The notes under the pieces are model-generated. The model was not told the DNA's origin. It searched no databases and saw only the letters and a program-made list of their open reading frames with translations. Positions 45,301-54,446 of a stretch of DNA of 57,018 nt are shown here, one piece after another. The stretch is from Terriglobia bacterium. Its GTDB lineage: Bacteria; Acidobacteriota; Terriglobia; Acidiferrales; UBA7541. The DNA lies in the NCBI GenBank assembly GCA_020073375.1, contig JAIQFG010000020.1, forward strand, positions 1 through 57,018, given 5' to 3'. The first letter of the stretch is position 1, and each line of letters opens with the position of its first letter. Position numbers and translations under genes: made by a program.

Positions 45301-48038
45301 AGCGTCGTAATGCACGACGTGGACGTGAATTCCGGCGCGTTAGGCCCGCTGAATTGCACGCTGGTGATGTGCAGCGGCACTCCGCCCGTGTTCGTGACTT
45401 GCACGCTATTGGTGGTCGGGTAGTTCAGCGGATCGTTGCTCCCGAAATCGATCGACGTCTTGCTCAGGCTGACTTCCGGCACCGTCCCGATACCCGAAAC
45501 CGCCATCGTGTGCGGGCTTCCCGTCCCTCCGTCGCTCACCGACAAGGTCGCCGAGCGCAAATCCTGCACGGTCGGCGAAAATGTGACCGTGATGATGCAG
45601 GTGGCGTTGTTCGCAATGCTTGCGCCGCACGTGTTGGTCTGCGCGAAGTCGCCCGCATTCGCTCCCGTAAACGATATCGAGTTGATCGCGACCGCGCCTC
45701 CGGTAAAGTTGCTGAGCGTCACCGGTTCGCTGAAACTCGTTTGCCCGATGCCGATTTGGCCAAACGAAAATGCGGGCGGAAACAGCGTAATTGTCGAGGG
45801 TGTCGTCGGCGAAAGTTCCGCCACAAACGCGTTCCCCACGCTGTTGAGCAGCGTGCTTTGCACTCCGCCCAGCACGGGGAAGTTGACCGAGGTCGTCGTC
45901 CCGACGACGTATGCATTTCCCGATGCCGGAACAACGGCAATGCCGTTGGCCTGATCGGTTCCGTTCCCGCCCAGGTAGGTCGAGTAATCGAACGCGCTGC
46001 CCGCCGCGTTCACGCGCGCGATGAACGCGTCCTGCCCGCCGGCCAGCGCGGCCTGCATCGGCTTTGCAATATTAAACGCACTGGATAGCGTCCCGCCGGC
46101 CACGTACGCGTTGTTGCTGCTGTCCAGCGCGATCGCGTTCGCGGTATCGCTTTTTTCGCCGCCCAGAAAAGTGGAGTAAAGCTGGGCGGTCCCGGCCGGA
46201 TTCAGTTTTGTGATGAAGGCGTGCGTAACGCCCGAGCCGGTGAACGTGGTCTGCGCCGCGCCACCGGTCACCGGAAATGTCGAGACAGACGTCGTGCCCG
46301 TCACGTACGCGTCAAACGCCGAATCCACGGCGATGCCGTTTCCGGACGACGTATCGTTTGTTCCGCCCAGGTACGTGGAATAGTCGATGCTTGAACCATC
46401 CGCGCTCAACCGTGTAACGAAAGCATTTGTGCCGTTCAATGTTTTCTGAAATCCGATGGAAGCTCCCGGGAAATTCGCGGAATCGGTCTGTCCGGTGACG
46501 TAGGCCTTGTGGTTGCTATCGACTGCAATCGCGTACCCGTTTGTGGTTGCTGTCGGGGAACTGAAGCTGGTCTGATCTCCGCCGAGATACGTCGAATAAA
46601 TTGCCTGCCCGTTCACATCGAATTTCGCAACAAAGGCGTTCCGGTCGCCGTTCAACGTCGCCTGCATCGGGCTAATCGTCGGAAAATTTGGCGACGTTGT
46701 GCTCCCGACCACAAATGCATTTCCCGCCGCCTCGACGGCGATTCCGTTGGCGTTGGTCTGATCGCTCGCATTTCTGCCGCCAAAAAAAGTCGAATAGACC
46801 AGTGACGCGCCGTCAGGCGCGACCTTGGTCACAAACCCCGTCTCAAATCCTCCGCCGAACGTCGCCTGGAACGGGTTCACGGTTGGAAAATTGGACGCAT
46901 CCGTTGTTCCGGCGACGATCGCATTGCCCGACCCGTCCACCCCGATGCCATACCCGCCCTCGCCCGAATCGAACGACTGGCCGCCCAAAACCGCCGAATA
47001 CACCAGCGCACTCCCGGCCGGATTGAACTTGGACACAAACGTATTGAAGAAAAAGAAAAACGATCCCTGACTGGCAGGGAAGAGCACCGTCCCCGGAAAA
47101 TCCACGGACGAAGTCTGCCCGGTGACGTACGCATTCCCGGCGCCGTCCACGGTGATCGCGTTTCCCAGGTCTCCCGAAAGGCTGCTTCCGCCAAGAAACG
47201 TCGCGTACACCAGAGTCGGGTCGATGACCAGAGGCTTTGCCGCATCGTACGGCCCAACTTCAAACCCAACGCGGTTTTCCGCCAGCAGCACGTAATGTCC
47301 CTCGACATTCACGTGCGCGCCTCTCACTATCTGGTAGATCCCTGGCCTCATCAGGCGTACGTCTCCCGCGCCCGTGCTGAACACTAGGTTGCCCTGCGCG
47401 TCCAGCCGCGTCCGGCTTGCGCCGTCAATTTCTATTTGAATTTTTTGGGGATCGGCGCCCGGCGCCAGAACGAAATCGGACTCCAGCTGCTGCTGGTTCC
47501 CGTAATAAATCAGGTCGATGCCGGGATAAATATTGCTGTATTCCACTTTCTCGAAATTCGGAACGTTCGCGTGCCATTTTCGCGGATCGTTCCCGATGAA
47601 GTAGCTGGTGTTTCCCGGCAGCCGGTCCAGTCCGGAGACGCCCGCATTGGGCGCGGCGCCCGCCATTTTCAAGCGCAGGAAGCTGGCTTTGCGCGGAGCT
47701 GTCGCCTCAGCCTGTGTGCAGGGTTTGGCGTTCCCCTTTTTCGCGCACGCCGGCGCGGGCCCTTGCGGCAGGGCCAGCACGGCTTCATCTCCCGTGAGGA
47801 AGAGATTGTATCCGGGCCCGCGCGACATGAATTTTACGCGCGCGTCGCTCTGTCCGTTGTTCTTCTCGAAGGAAAGCGGCAGCCCCACGTAGGGCGAATG
47901 CGCAGCTGCGGGCGCGGCGGCCAGCGTCACGCTAGCTCGCTCTGATTGTTGCGCCGATTTCGCGGGCGGCGCGGATTGCGCAAAGCTGATGGTGGACGTG
48001 AACAGCAGGGCTGCTAAACAAACGAATACTTTCTTCAT
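36324..48038 (-). CDS. Giant exported protein with SBBP, choice-of-anchor D, DUF11 and 17 IPT/TIG repeats
   Basis: Predicted 3,904-aa surface protein. ATG 48038 gives the signal peptide [25 protein letters not shown] lies 11 nt upstream, and a GTG at 48056 is a less likely start. Modules by position: DUF7948-like N-terminal domain (about 47900-47220; [19 protein letters not shown]); seven SBBP repeats (47220-45850; YSTYLGG ... GIAVD ... GNAYVTG); twelve choice-of-anchor D repeats of about 110 aa (45805-41835); one DUF11 domain (41835-41450; [13 protein letters not shown]); 17 IPT/TIG repeats of about 90 aa (41450-36855). The C-terminus has an Ig-like segment, then RRRDPW, two hydrophobic helices ([18 protein letters not shown] and [19 protein letters not shown]), and a final strand pair VTVTATSGG. 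The ending suggests membrane anchoring with a lipobox-like Cys. An adhesive or filament role is inferred from the module types only. Confidence 0.92.
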   Translation of the reverse strand: MKKVFVCLAALLFTSTISFAQSAPPAKSAQQSERASVTLAAAPAAAHSPYVGLPLSFEKNNGQSDARVKFMSRGPGYNLFLTGDEAVLALPQGPAPACAKKGNAKPCTQAEATAPRKASFLRLKMAGAAPNAGVSGLDRLPGNTSYFIGNDPRKWHANVPNFEKVEYSNIYPGIDLIYYGNQQQLESDFVLAPGADPQKIQIEIDGASRTRLDAQGNLVFSTGAGDVRLMRPGIYQIVRGAHVNVEGHYVLLAENRVGFEVGPYDAAKPLVIDPTLVYATFLGGSSLSGDLGNAITVDGAGNAYVTGQTSSVDFPGTVLFPASQGSFFFFFNTFVSKFNPAGSALVYSAVLGGQSFDSGEGGYGIGVDGSGNAIVAGTTDASNFPTVNPFQATFGGGFETGFVTKVAPDGASLVYSTFFGGRNASDQTNANGIAVEAAGNAFVVGSTTSPNFPTISPMQATLNGDRNAFVAKFDVNGQAIYSTYLGGDQTSFSSPTATTNGYAIAVDSNHKAYVTGQTDSANFPGASIGFQKTLNGTNAFVTRLSADGSSIDYSTYLGGTNDTSSGNGIAVDSAFDAYVTGTTSVSTFPVTGGAAQTTFTGSGVTHAFITKLNPAGTAQLYSTFLGGEKSDTANAIALDSSNNAYVAGGTLSSAFNIAKPMQAALAGGQDAFIARVNAAGSAFDYSTYLGGNGTDQANGIAVVPASGNAYVVGTTTSVNFPVLGGVQSTLLNSVGNAFVAELSPTTPSTITLFPPAFSFGQIGIGQTSFSEPVTLSNFTGGAVAINSISFTGANAGDFAQTNTCGASIANNATCIITVTFSPTVQDLRSATLSVSDGGTGSPHTMAVSGIGTVPEVSLSKTSIDFGSNDPLNYPTTNSVQVTNTGGVPLHITSVQFSGPNAPEFTSTSCITTLAPGGSCFVSISFIPTAAGLRTASLLLNDDAAGSPQILPLSGTGVPQVIVRPSAVNYGSQIVGVSSFAADYTLINGSGVVVTLTNGSPAAIVEGGTNPGDFPINAGPTTCKNGLVLPLGGTCIVEAKFLPTAAGARSATISFNYTGFAGSPQVATLTGIGLVGVSVAVNPANFGSQYVGFTLNGSDQLINATAGAITVSSIAIGGTNPTDFTAALSDTCAPGGVVPANTSCSISGTFTPSALGPRSATATISFTGATGSPIVVNLSGTGIPGPVTLNKGFLTYGGQIVLTASLPQRVILTNLSSVDVHNLNISTGNAVFTLASSSTCINGGTVKAGTSCAMDVVFTPTATGAVTSNMTVADDDAGSPRTVVLSGVGEPSVVSVSTSTLDFGNQTVGQTAAARAVFLINAGASQITITTPGSITGTNASEFAIVNGAGTTCTNGAHILGSGGTCSVAITFTPSTQGSRTATLTIIPSSGGTQTVTLQGTGVLTPKISLSSTFVFFNSQPTGTTSAAQTVTVTNTGNGPLTLTSISLTGTNAGDFTTSGSTCAINTPIPAAPGPGNTCTFSIAFAPVETGTLFATLSITSNANNNPNTTSSISVDGIAVAGGAGVVVDPASFDFGAVALNSTSNSEVFTLTNNTATPLVTGTLAFGGTNAGDFSFLFAPSCGTLTAFGGQCQMFVQFTPKGAGARSGQLQIPFTGPAGSPINVNLSGTGSTILAFAPSPVAFPSTSVGGFASITATLSNGSASTVTLTNTPAITGTNAADFTIGFTTCASGTPILASGGSSCQVSINFSPTARGNRTAQLVYTLSVGGPLTLVLNGSATGPVMSLSPSPLTFPNQTVNTQSSTLFVTVSNTGDSTLFLSNETLTGTNGNDFSFPNFNSCFSIAAGSSCTVAVAFTPFAQGARTGLLTVIPQAPLASQSVVLNGTGQLGTVTVTPTSLTYASQNQGTTSGAQLVQLKNTTNAPVTLTGVLLSGTNLADYAIAAGTTCTNGAIIHALTGTCIVNITFSPTGTINPRTATVTITDNTGAHPVSLSGTGANPVVSVSPNPLTFATNQLLNTTSAPQTVTLSNFTGAAVSMTSTPTITGTNAGDFAIGTDSCTGGTGIPALTGSCSVAVTFKPTGTGPRTATLTLIDGPGDAGSPHLVTLNGTGIAPNLTIGKVHTGNFTVGQTGTYTITVSNSGGAPTTGTTTVTDTLPTGMTFNSNTNSGLWTCVTVTQTITCTSSTAIAATSGSSAFNLVVNVAAAAAGTPINSATVTNAGDTGTTGKTATDPTTVTFPLPTISTISPTSATAGAAGFTLTVNGTNFVSGSVVNFHGAAKTTTFVSATQITATITTADIAAGGTFNVTVTNPAPGGGTSGTSPFTVNNPVPTLTSLSPSGGLVNGAGFTMTVNGTNFNSSSVVNYNGAARTTTFVSATQLTIQILAGDLAAFGTFPVTVTNPAPGGGTTAAVNFAVTNPPPTITTISPTSATAGGAGFTLTVNGTGFVSGATVAFHGANKTTAFVSATQVTATILAADIATAGTFNVTVTNPAPGGGTSGNATFTVNNPAPTITTLSPTSATAGGVAFTLTVNGTNLNTSSVVNFNGAAKTTTFVSATQVTAAITAADIASAGTFNVSVTNPAPGGGTSANSPFAVNNPAPAITALSPTSANKGGTAFTLTVNGSNFVSTSVVNFNGAAKTTTFVSATQVTAAIAAADIAAAGTFNVTVTNPAPGGGTSGNATFTVNNPAPTITTLSPASAIVGGGAFTLTVNGTNFVSGAVVNFNGAAKTTTFVSATQVTAAIAAADIATAGTFNVSVTNPAPGGGTTTNASFAVNNPVPAITTLSPSSATKGGTAFTLTVNGTNFISSSVVNFNGAARTTTFVSATQVTAAITAADIAAAGAFNVTVTNPAPGGGTSGNATFTVNNPVPTIASLSPNGTIAGGAGFTLTVNGTNFVATSVVNFNGSARTTSFVSATQLTATIPSADIATVGSGNVTVTNPAPGGGTTTNFVFTISSAPNPVPTLTTISPTSGLVGQAVNLTLTGTNFIAGSIVNFGASADTGGVATNGGATLTISIPAGQVTAAGTVNVSVTNPAPGGGTSAVQTFTINNPVPAITTLSPTSAATGGAAFTLTVNGTNFVSTSVVKFNGSARTTTFVSATQLTAAITPADIAAAGTFNVTVTNPAPGGGTSGNSSFAVNNPTPAITTLSPASATAGAGAFTLTVNGTNFVSGAVVNFNGAAKVTTFVNATQVTAAIAAGDIAAAGTFNVSVANPAPGGGASGNSQFTVNNPAPTITTLSPTSAIAGGVAFTLTVNGTNFNSSSVVNFNGAGKTTTFVSATQVTAAIPAADIAAAGTFNVTVTNPAPGGGTSAISAFTVNNPVPTITTISPTSASAGGVAFTLTVNGTNFNSSSVVKFNGTARTTTLVNATQVTAAITAADIAAAGTFNVTVTNPAPGGGTSGNSTFTVNNPVPTITTISPSSATKGGAAFTLTVNGTNFLGTSVVNFNGAAKVTTFVSATQVTAAITAADIAAAGTFNVTVTNPAPGGGTSGTSPFAVNNPVPTITTLSPTNAIVGSAAFTLTVNGTGFLNGATLSFNGVVRATAFVSATQVTAAITAADIATAGTLNVTVSNPAPTSGPSAAVTFAVNNPVPTVTSVSPTSGTAGGAAFTLTVNGTNFVATSVVNFNGAAKTTTFVSATQVTAAITAADIAAAGTLNVSVTNPGPGGGASGNSSFTVNNPAPTVTTISPTGGIKGGAAFTLTVNGTNFNASSVVNFNGAAKTTTLVSATQVTAAITAADIAATGAFNVSVTNPAPGGGTSGTATFNVTDFNVAQATTGTVSVTAGTPATVTLNVTTTPAIALPADVTFTCALPAGLSGATCALNPTTITKGSPSGASTVLTISTTASLPPSSRRRDPWTPFMPLIPVTALAGMAILWLTKQQRIAALRGRPVYLALALLVITSAGLVGCSTAMMSTQKGPSSVTVTATSGGVAKQINVAINVQ
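36855..41450 (-). repeat. Seventeen tandem IPT/TIG repeats, period about 270 bp
   Basis: The units encode a 90-aa pattern: [53 protein letters not shown], then [10 protein letters not shown]. Seventeen copies fill 4,596 bp (about 270 per unit). The copies are near-identical at several core segments, and the ninth ([19 protein letters not shown]) is the most divergent. Long plus-strand frames in this interval are by-products of the repeat. Confidence 0.9.
41835..45805 (-). repeat. Twelve choice-of-anchor D (ASH-like) repeats of the 3,904-aa protein
   Basis: Twelve units of about 330 bp follow the SBBP part. Typical elements are LTFGxQxVGxTS, GTNAxDFxI, a Cys-containing loop ending in GxCSVxVTF, and GxRTATLTI ... 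SGTG. The copies are far more divergent from each other than the IPT/TIG units, which suggests an older expansion. Confidence 0.8.
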
Positions 48039-48425
48039 GGCGGGCTGGGCCTCCACACCGATTCAATCTACTTCCCGGAATCTCCGACTCCCGCGGTTAG
48101 CCTTGCCTGCGCACTGCTGCGGCAGGAATGCATCTGGAAAGAAGTGAAAAAAGTGGCGAACAGTTCGGTTCGCGACTCATGCCGGGGCAGCATGTGCAAT
48201 GGGTTCCGGCTCGGAGATCGCCGCGATCGCCGAGCAACCCACACAAGTTTCGCACTTCAAATCGCCTCGGTCAGAGGGAGTGACCGGGGCGAATCCATAC
48301 CCGCGATTGCGGGATTCTATATCACAGATTTGCTGTTAATTGAAAGACAGAAGGGACGCGGCGCGTCAAAAATTATGCGCAAAAAGTTGCACACAAGGGC
48401 TCTTACGGCTGTGCGTAATAGCCCC
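48039..48425. other. Intergenic region upstream of the 3,904-aa gene
   Basis: This 387-bp gap contains the hairpin at 48201-48240 and the ribosome-binding site at 48050-48054. A plus-strand frame of 341 codons starting at 48144 continues antisense through the next gene and is not credible. No promoter consensus stands out. Confidence 0.55.
48201..48240. repeat. Strong imperfect hairpin between the beta-lactamase-like gene and the 3,904-aa gene
   Basis: GGGTT (48201-48205) pairs with AACCC (48236-48240). GCTCGG-A-GATCGC (48209-48221) pairs with GCGATC-G-CCGAGC (48223-48235) with one mismatch and a 1-nt apex. A 3-nt bulge (48206-48208) separates the two stems. It lies 186 nt after the stop of the upstream gene, without a T run. 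Confidence 0.6.
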
Positions 48426-49583
48426 TCATCGTGGCGACAGAATCGGAGATTTGAGCACGGGATGATCCCCGCCCAGCACTGTTTGCACGATTTCACGCGC
48501 GGCGGGCAAGCCGTTTTCGCTGTTGGTGAAGATCACCACGCCATCGCCGTTTTTGCGCGACGCCATGACGAAGCAATAGAAACCCGGCTGCGCCGACCAG
48601 TTGAAAAAATAAGGCCCCTTCGCGGTTTGCTCCAGCCCCCAGCCCATCCCCCAGGAAAACGAAAATGCATCGTCGACGCTGGTCGTGGGATTGAGCATCA
48701 GGGAGACTACCCCTTCGTGCAGCCGCTGCCGCACCGAACTGGCCAGCACGATGGCCACGAATCGCGCGTAATCGGCCGCCGTCGTGTACAGCGTCATGGG
48801 GCCAACCGCCTGGCTGTAGTGGTGCGCCGGAACAGCGTTCCCGCCCGCGTCGTACCCCGTTGCCTTGTCAGCTGCAAATCCGTCGCGCCAGGTATAACCG
48901 CTGTGGACCATCCCGTAGGGTCCAAGCACCGTACGCGAGGCCAGTTCGTCAAACGGCAGCCCGGTCATGTGTTCCACGGCGCGCTGCAAAAATACTTCGC
49001 CCTCGCCCGACCGCGACCATTTTTGTCCCGGAGAATTCACCAGCCGCAGATGATCGTTCGGCGCCCAATTCGGCAGCCCCGATGTGTGATTCAGGATGCG
49101 GATCCCGGTCATCTGCTCGAAGCGTACGTCCGTCACTTGATCCATTTGCATTCCCGGCTGAGCCGCTGAAAACGGGTCCGGATTTCGCATGTAGGGCAGC
49201 GGAAAATATTGCGTCACCGGAGCGCCCAGATCCAGGCGGCCTTCCGCGGCCAGCTCGAGCACCGCATATGCGTACACCGGTTCGCTCAGAGTCCCCGCTT
49301 CAAACACCGTGTTTTCGGTCATCGGCGAATGCGTAGCAACATCGCGCTCGCCAAACGCTTCGACGCTCGACACGCGCCCGTTTTGAATCGCCGCCGCGAC
49401 AATCCCCGGAATCTTGTATTTCGCCGCTACTTGCGCCAACTGGCCGCGCAGTTGCGCCGAATTCCGGTGCTCCAGGTCGCGCGTTCGCTGCGCCATGGAA
49501 TCGCCAGCCATCGGAAGCAAAAATAAAAGCGCGCAAACCGCCGCGCGCTCAATGCACCGGGCATTCTTATGTTTTGATCCCAC
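48426..49583 (-). CDS. Beta-lactamase-fold (class C/serine hydrolase) protein, predicted catalytically inactive
   Basis: Predicted 385-aa exported protein. The start is GTG 49583 with AGGA 6 nt upstream; an extended -10-like TGCTATTCT (49603-49611, minus strand) is very close. The signal segment runs to about MAQ32. The family frame is clear: KYKIPGIVAAAIQNGRV, FEAGTLSEPVYAYAVLELAA, RILNHTSGLPNW, GEGEVFLQRAVEHMTGLPFD, SWGMGWGLEQ. However, the catalytic SxxK position reads T98-L-S-E101, the second-motif Tyr (YSG) reads R191-S-G, and the HxG/KTG motif reads N328-W-S. All three are changed although the surrounding sequence is kept, so peptidase or beta-lactamase activity is unlikely. A binding or scaffolding role is inferred. 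It lies 180 bp after the RND permease gene on the same strand. Confidence 0.85.
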   Translation of the reverse strand: MGSKHKNARCIERAAVCALLFLLPMAGDSMAQRTRDLEHRNSAQLRGQLAQVAAKYKIPGIVAAAIQNGRVSSVEAFGERDVATHSPMTENTVFEAGTLSEPVYAYAVLELAAEGRLDLGAPVTQYFPLPYMRNPDPFSAAQPGMQMDQVTDVRFEQMTGIRILNHTSGLPNWAPNDHLRLVNSPGQKWSRSGEGEVFLQRAVEHMTGLPFDELASRTVLGPYGMVHSGYTWRDGFAADKATGYDAGGNAVPAHHYSQAVGPMTLYTTAADYARFVAIVLASSVRQRLHEGVVSLMLNPTTSVDDAFSFSWGMGWGLEQTAKGPYFFNWSAQPGFYCFVMASRKNGDGVVIFTNSENGLPAAREIVQTVLGGDHPVLKSPILSPR

Positions 49584-49763
49584 GTGGTGTCCTGGTTCTT
49601 GGAGAATAGCAGACCGCCGAGCGGCGTACTAGCGACCACGGGAAGGGTCAACAGTTCCACGCGACTACTACGCGCAGTGGGTGGCGCATTGCGAAATGAC
49701 CCCGCCGGCCGCGGGAAATAATTTTGGGCGGCTGTAAATCGCCAGGCCCGCATCACGCCCGTT

Positions 49764-52700
49764 CTAGACGCGATCCGGTGATCGCCTGCCCGAAAGATCG
49801 GGAGCATCCGCATTGCGCGTGATCGGCGCCCCGACCGGCCCGGAGGGTAGCGGGCCGGGCGTTGGTGAATCCGATTGCGGTTGGTCCGGACGCTTGCGGC
49901 CGAACACCCGCGCGCCCCACAACTTTGCGTCTTCCATGTAAATGTAAAATACGGGCGTGAGGAACAATGTCACGATTTGGGAAAAGGCCAGCCCGCCCAC
50001 CACCGATACTCCAAGAGGCCGCCGCGTTTCTCCTCCCGCGCCAAGTCCCAGCGCAATCGGCAGCGTGCCCATCAGCGCCGCCATCGTCGTCATCATGATG
50101 GGCCGGAAACGCACCAGGCAGCCCTTGTAGATGGCCTCGGCGGGAGTCAATCCCTGCTTGCGCTGCGCTTCGAGCGCAAAGTCGATCATCATGATGGCGT
50201 TCTTTTTCACGATCCCGATCAGCATGATGATTCCCACGAAGCCGTAGATGTCCAGGTTCATGTCCCAGAGCGGAGATACCCATCCCTTGGACGCCGCAAA
50301 ATGGAACACGTACAGCGATAACAGCGCGCCAAATCCCGCCGAAGGCAATCCGGAAAGAATCGTGATCGGATGCAGGAAGCTTTCGTACAGGATCCCGAGA
50401 ATGATGTAAATCACGAGAATGGCCATTACCAGCAACATGCCGAGACCCGCCAGCGACGATTGAAACGCCTGCGCATTTCCCTGGAATGTGGTTGTCGTGG
50501 TCGGCGGCAGCGACTGGCGTGCCAGGTCATTGATTTCGTTTACGGCGTCTCCGATCGAAGTGCCCGATTTGAGGTTGAACGAAATCGTGACGGCGGGAAG
50601 TTGCCCCAAATGATTTACCGAAAGCGGTCCCAGCGTGGGAGTCAGCTTTGCCACCGCGCTGAGCGGCACCAGTTGTCCGCCCGACGCCGCCGAGGAGTGC
50701 ACGTACAGCGAAGCCAGCTTGTTGGCGTCGCGCTGATATTCCGGCTCCAATTCCAGGATTACCCAGTACTGGTTATTGGGCGCGAAAATCGTGGAAATTT
50801 GCCGCTGCCCGTACGCGGAATACAGCGCGTCCTCAATTTGGTTGACGGTCACGCCCAGGGACGAAGCCGCATCGCGGTCGATATCCACGTTGATCTGCGG
50901 GTTCCGGATTTGCAGATCGCTGCTGACGTCCATGAGCCCGGGCAGTTCGCGCATCTTCGCCGTGAAGCCTTGCGCGGCGGCGTACAACTCCGTGGTACTC
51001 GGGCTTTGGATCGTGAATTGGTAAAGCGCCTTGCTCTGCATGCCGCCGATGCGGATCGGGGGATCGTTCCTCAGATAGGTGGTCATGCCGGGCACGGCGG
51101 CGAGCTTGGGGCGCAACTCGTTGATCACCTGGTCCACCTGCGGCCGCTGCTCGCGTGACTTCAAGTGAATATTGAGGCCCCCCTGGTTGAAGGTTCTGCC
51201 GCCCATGCCGATCACGGACAATACATATTCCACGTTCGGATCCTGCGCCACAATCTCGCCGATCTGCTTCTGGTGGTCCCGCATGGCGTCAAACGAGATG
51301 CCTTCGATAGCTTCGGTGGTTCCATTGATCTGATCGATATCCTCGCTCGGCAGAAACCCCTTCGGGATAATGACGCCCAGGTAATACGTGCCGACCACCA
51401 GTGCGGCCGCGACCATCATGGTGGCCAATTTATGCCGCAACACAACCTGAAGGCCTCGGTCATACCTGTGTTCCAGACCCACCTGCATTTTTTCGAAAAA
51501 GTTATAGAGCCATCCATGCTTCATTTCATGCATGGGTTTCAGGAACCGGCTGCAGAGCATGGGGGTAAGCGTCAGCGAGACGAATCCGGAGATCAAAATG
51601 GCCGCCATGATCGTCACGGCGAATTCGTGCAGCAAGCGGCCGAGAACCCCTCCCATGAACAGGATCGGGATGAACACAGCTGAAAGCGACAGCGTCATCG
51701 AAAGGATCGTGAAGCCGATTTCTCCCGAGCCATTGATGGCGGCTTCCATCGCGCTTTCGCCTTGCTCCATGTGACGCACGATGTTTTCCAGCATCACGAT
51801 GGCGTCGTCCACCACGAAGCCCACCGAAAGCGTGAGCGCCATCAGCGAGAGGTTATCCAGCGAATACCCGCCCAGATACATCACCGCAAACGTGCCCACC
51901 AGCGTGAACGGCAGGGCCAGGCTGGGAATCGTGGTCGCCGATATATTCCGCAGGAACAGGAAAATGACCATGATCACCAGGAAGAGCGCGAGTTCCAGGG
52001 TGAACTTCACGTCATTCACCGAATTGCGAATGGTGATGGAACGGTCGAACAACACGCGCATGGTAACCGACGGCGGCAGCGCCGCCTGCAGGCGGGGCAG
52101 CATGGCCTTGATTCCATCCACCACCTGCACGGCGTTCGTCCCGGGTTGCTTGAAAACAGCCATCGGGATGGCGATCTTTCCGTTGGGCGAATCCGCGTCG
52201 TAGTAGAAGTTGAGGTTCTTGTCGTTTTGAACGCTGTCGATGACACGCCCCAAGTCGCTCAGCCGGACCGGGGATCCGTTCCGGTAAGCCACGATCAAAT
52301 TGGCGTAATCAGCCGCGGAGAAAAGCTGCCCCTGGGTTTGTACGATCGGCGCGCGCTGCGCTCCCCAGAGCGTGCCCGTCGGGAGATTTACGTTTCCGCT
52401 GGCCAGCGCGTTCTGCACGTCGTCAATGCCGATGCGCCGGGTGGCCAGTGCTTGCGGATCGAGTTGAATGTGCGGGGAATATTTGAATTGTCCGTAAATC
52501 TGCACCAACGCAACACCGTTCACGGTCGAGACCGTGGGTCCGATCATGGTCTCGGCGTACTCATCCAGCGTGGACAGCTTCAGAGTGTCCGTGGTGAGCC
52601 CGATCAACAGCACCGGATAGTCGGCCGGATTTTGCCGGGAATAAGAAGGCGGCGCCGGCATGTTCGCGGGCAACTGCCGAGCTGCTTGCGATATGGCGGC

Positions 52701-53027
52701 CTGCACGTCCTCGGCGGCGCCGTCCAGATCGCGATCCAGGCTGAAGGTCAGCACAATCGAAGTCGCGCCCGTCCGGTTCGACGACACCATCGAATCCAGC
52801 CCCGCGATGTTCGAGAACTGTTTTTCCAGCGGCAGCGCCACCGCCGCGGCCATCGTATCCGGATTCGCTCCCGGCAGGCCGGCATTCACATTGATGGTCG
52901 GGTAATCCACGTTCGGCAGATCGCTCACTGGCAGTGTGCGGTAGCTGGCTATTCCGAACAGCAAAATAGCCATCATGACCAGCGTGGTTGCGATCGGCCG
53001 CTGAATGAACCGTTCAGGAATGCTCAT
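49764..53027 (-). CDS. RND efflux transporter permease, MdtB/MdtC-like
   Basis: Predicted 1,087-aa inner-membrane proton-driven pump of the AcrB/MdtBC family. ATG 53027 has GGGAG upstream. Twelve transmembrane segments and two large periplasmic loops are evident. The first helix begins SIPERFIQRPIATTLVMMAI. The proton-relay aspartates are in LSVGFVVDDAIVMLENI, and the TM10 Lys is in IGIVKKNAIMMIDFALE, so the relay looks complete. Conserved features such as GLPSAGFGALLSLY and TPVFYIYMEDAK are present. The C-terminus after about residue 1,040 is a polar Pro/Gly tail. It follows the adaptor gene by 32 bp; no outer-membrane TolC-like gene is in the window. The substrate is not predictable. Confidence 0.94.
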   Translation of the reverse strand: MSIPERFIQRPIATTLVMMAILLFGIASYRTLPVSDLPNVDYPTINVNAGLPGANPDTMAAAVALPLEKQFSNIAGLDSMVSSNRTGATSIVLTFSLDRDLDGAAEDVQAAISQAARQLPANMPAPPSYSRQNPADYPVLLIGLTTDTLKLSTLDEYAETMIGPTVSTVNGVALVQIYGQFKYSPHIQLDPQALATRRIGIDDVQNALASGNVNLPTGTLWGAQRAPIVQTQGQLFSAADYANLIVAYRNGSPVRLSDLGRVIDSVQNDKNLNFYYDADSPNGKIAIPMAVFKQPGTNAVQVVDGIKAMLPRLQAALPPSVTMRVLFDRSITIRNSVNDVKFTLELALFLVIMVIFLFLRNISATTIPSLALPFTLVGTFAVMYLGGYSLDNLSLMALTLSVGFVVDDAIVMLENIVRHMEQGESAMEAAINGSGEIGFTILSMTLSLSAVFIPILFMGGVLGRLLHEFAVTIMAAILISGFVSLTLTPMLCSRFLKPMHEMKHGWLYNFFEKMQVGLEHRYDRGLQVVLRHKLATMMVAAALVVGTYYLGVIIPKGFLPSEDIDQINGTTEAIEGISFDAMRDHQKQIGEIVAQDPNVEYVLSVIGMGGRTFNQGGLNIHLKSREQRPQVDQVINELRPKLAAVPGMTTYLRNDPPIRIGGMQSKALYQFTIQSPSTTELYAAAQGFTAKMRELPGLMDVSSDLQIRNPQINVDIDRDAASSLGVTVNQIEDALYSAYGQRQISTIFAPNNQYWVILELEPEYQRDANKLASLYVHSSAASGGQLVPLSAVAKLTPTLGPLSVNHLGQLPAVTISFNLKSGTSIGDAVNEINDLARQSLPPTTTTTFQGNAQAFQSSLAGLGMLLVMAILVIYIILGILYESFLHPITILSGLPSAGFGALLSLYVFHFAASKGWVSPLWDMNLDIYGFVGIIMLIGIVKKNAIMMIDFALEAQRKQGLTPAEAIYKGCLVRFRPIMMTTMAALMGTLPIALGLGAGGETRRPLGVSVVGGLAFSQIVTLFLTPVFYIYMEDAKLWGARVFGRKRPDQPQSDSPTPGPLPSGPVGAPITRNADAPDLSGRRSPDRV

Positions 53028-53059
53028 GCCATTCTCCCGTGAATTTCGGTCGATGCCCG

Positions 53060-54307
53060 CTATTGCGCTGTGGGGCGGTCCGGCTTGCCCGCCGCGGCAT
53101 CCGACGAAGGATGCTCCTTGGTTTCCGCCTGCTGGCTGGCGGCGCCCTCCGGTTTGTCCGCCGGTCCTGCGGCTTCGTTCCTAATCGCCACTTTTGCGCC
53201 GGGAATCAGGTTTACCTGGCCGTCCGTGACAATCGTTTCGCCCGGCTTAAGGCCTTTATCCACCACAGTGTCGTCGTCAATGGTCCTGCCGGGTACCACG
53301 GTTCGCTGCTCGACCGTATCATTCGATCTCACGACATAGACGTACGAGCCCGCCTGTGTGGTGATGATCGAGTGCGCGGGAACCACCGTGGCGTTGGGCT
53401 GTTCGGAAAGCGTGAGCAGGACGTTGACGTACAGGCCGGGCCAGAGGCGATTCTGCGGGTTTTGAAACGTGGCGCGCAGGTGGATCGTGCCCGTCGTGGG
53501 ATCCACGACGTTGTCCACGAACGTCAGCGTGCCTTGCATCAGTTGCCCCGCATCCTGCGGGATGGTGGCGTTCACGTGCAGCGCGCCGCGGTCCACGTGC
53601 TCCTTGATGTCGGGCCAGTACTGCTGAGGCACCGTGAAATTCACGTAGATCGGATTCACCTGGTTGATCACCACGATGGGCACGTCCGCCACTTTCACCA
53701 AGTTTCCCGGCTTCACCATGATCGTGCCGGTGCGCCCGTCGATTGGCGAATTGATCCGGCAATATTCCAGGTTCAGTTCCGCTGTTTTTACCGCGGCCTC
53801 GTCGGCATTGAGCACCGCATCGGAGGCGTCGGCCGCGCTGGCGAATGAATCTACCTGTTGCGCCGGCACCACCCCCTGCTCGAATAGCGTTTTGTAGCGC
53901 TCGGCCTGCTGGCGATTGTAAACCCCCGTGGCCTTGTCGCGAGCCAGCGCCGCCTTGGCCTGCGCCAGCGCCGCTTCATATGGCCGCGGATCGATCGTCA
54001 GCAGCGGCTGGCCCTTAGCCACAAAATCGCCCTCTTTGAAATGGACTTCGCGGACCTCTCCGGCCACCTGCGCGCGGATTGACACCGTGGATATGGCCTC
54101 CACGTTGCCCACGGCCACCACTTCCACCGGCATCGTTTTTTGGGTTACTTTACCGACGATCACAGATGCCGGCGGGCGTCCCGGGGGCGCCGCCTGTGGT
54201 TTCGTGCAGCCCCAGGCCAACGCGCTCAGGGCCGCCAGAGCAACGGGTGCTAGCCGGCGCCAGGCGCGCGGTCTTTCTTCTTGCAGGTTCCGTGGAGATC
54301 GGGTCAT
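53060..54307 (-). CDS. RND efflux periplasmic adaptor (membrane fusion protein), MdtA-like lipoprotein
   Basis: Predicted 415-aa adaptor. ATG 54307 starts a lipoprotein signal with a plausible lipobox LAWGC at Cys34. Family elements in order: VEVVAVGNVEAISTVSIRAQ (lipoyl half), GEVREVHFKEGDFVAKGQPL, an alpha-hairpin (about residues 100-165) with QAKAALARDKATGVYNRQQA, EYCRINSPIDGRTGTIMVKP, and beta-barrel strands NPIYVNFTVPQQYWPDIKEH. The C-terminal tail is rich in Ala, Glu and Lys. Together with the following permease it forms the inner part of a tripartite pump. The upstream 140 bp contain palindromes that could bind a regulator. Confidence 0.93.
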   Translation of the reverse strand: MTRSPRNLQEERPRAWRRLAPVALAALSALAWGCTKPQAAPPGRPPASVIVGKVTQKTMPVEVVAVGNVEAISTVSIRAQVAGEVREVHFKEGDFVAKGQPLLTIDPRPYEAALAQAKAALARDKATGVYNRQQAERYKTLFEQGVVPAQQVDSFASAADASDAVLNADEAAVKTAELNLEYCRINSPIDGRTGTIMVKPGNLVKVADVPIVVINQVNPIYVNFTVPQQYWPDIKEHVDRGALHVNATIPQDAGQLMQGTLTFVDNVVDPTTGTIHLRATFQNPQNRLWPGLYVNVLLTLSEQPNATVVPAHSIITTQAGSYVYVVRSNDTVEQRTVVPGRTIDDDTVVDKGLKPGETIVTDGQVNLIPGAKVAIRNEAAGPADKPEGAASQQAETKEHPSSDAAAGKPDRPTAQ

Positions 54308-54336
54308 AAGTTTCGCATTTACCTGTCTGTATCAGA

Positions 54337-54393
54337 GTAGACGCAATTCTACACTGAATTCGTTAGGTTATAGCGTTAGACGCCTGGCAGGCG
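54337..54393. promoter_or_regulatory. Candidate operator palindromes upstream of the RND operon
   Basis: GTAGA (54337-54341) and TCTAC (54348-54352) are inverted around 6 nt. CGCCTG (54381-54386) and CAGGCG (54388-54393) are inverted around 1 nt. TAGACGC occurs twice in direct orientation (54338-54344 and 54377-54383, 39 nt apart). They lie about 30-90 bp upstream of the adaptor ATG. Efflux operons are often repressed by TetR or MarR proteins; no such regulator gene is in the window. Confidence 0.3.
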
Positions 54394-54446
54394 GGGCCGG
54401 TTACGTGCGAAAGTGAGGTATCAGGGGAAAAATGGATCGAGGGGAA

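Noticed and set aside
36855..45805. CRISPR-like array
   Set aside because: The repeats are 270-330 bp, in frame and encode beta-sandwich domains; there are no short repeats with unique spacers.
51762..53042. 426-codon plus-strand frame
   Set aside because: Antisense shadow of the RND permease, with Arg/His-rich low-complexity translation.
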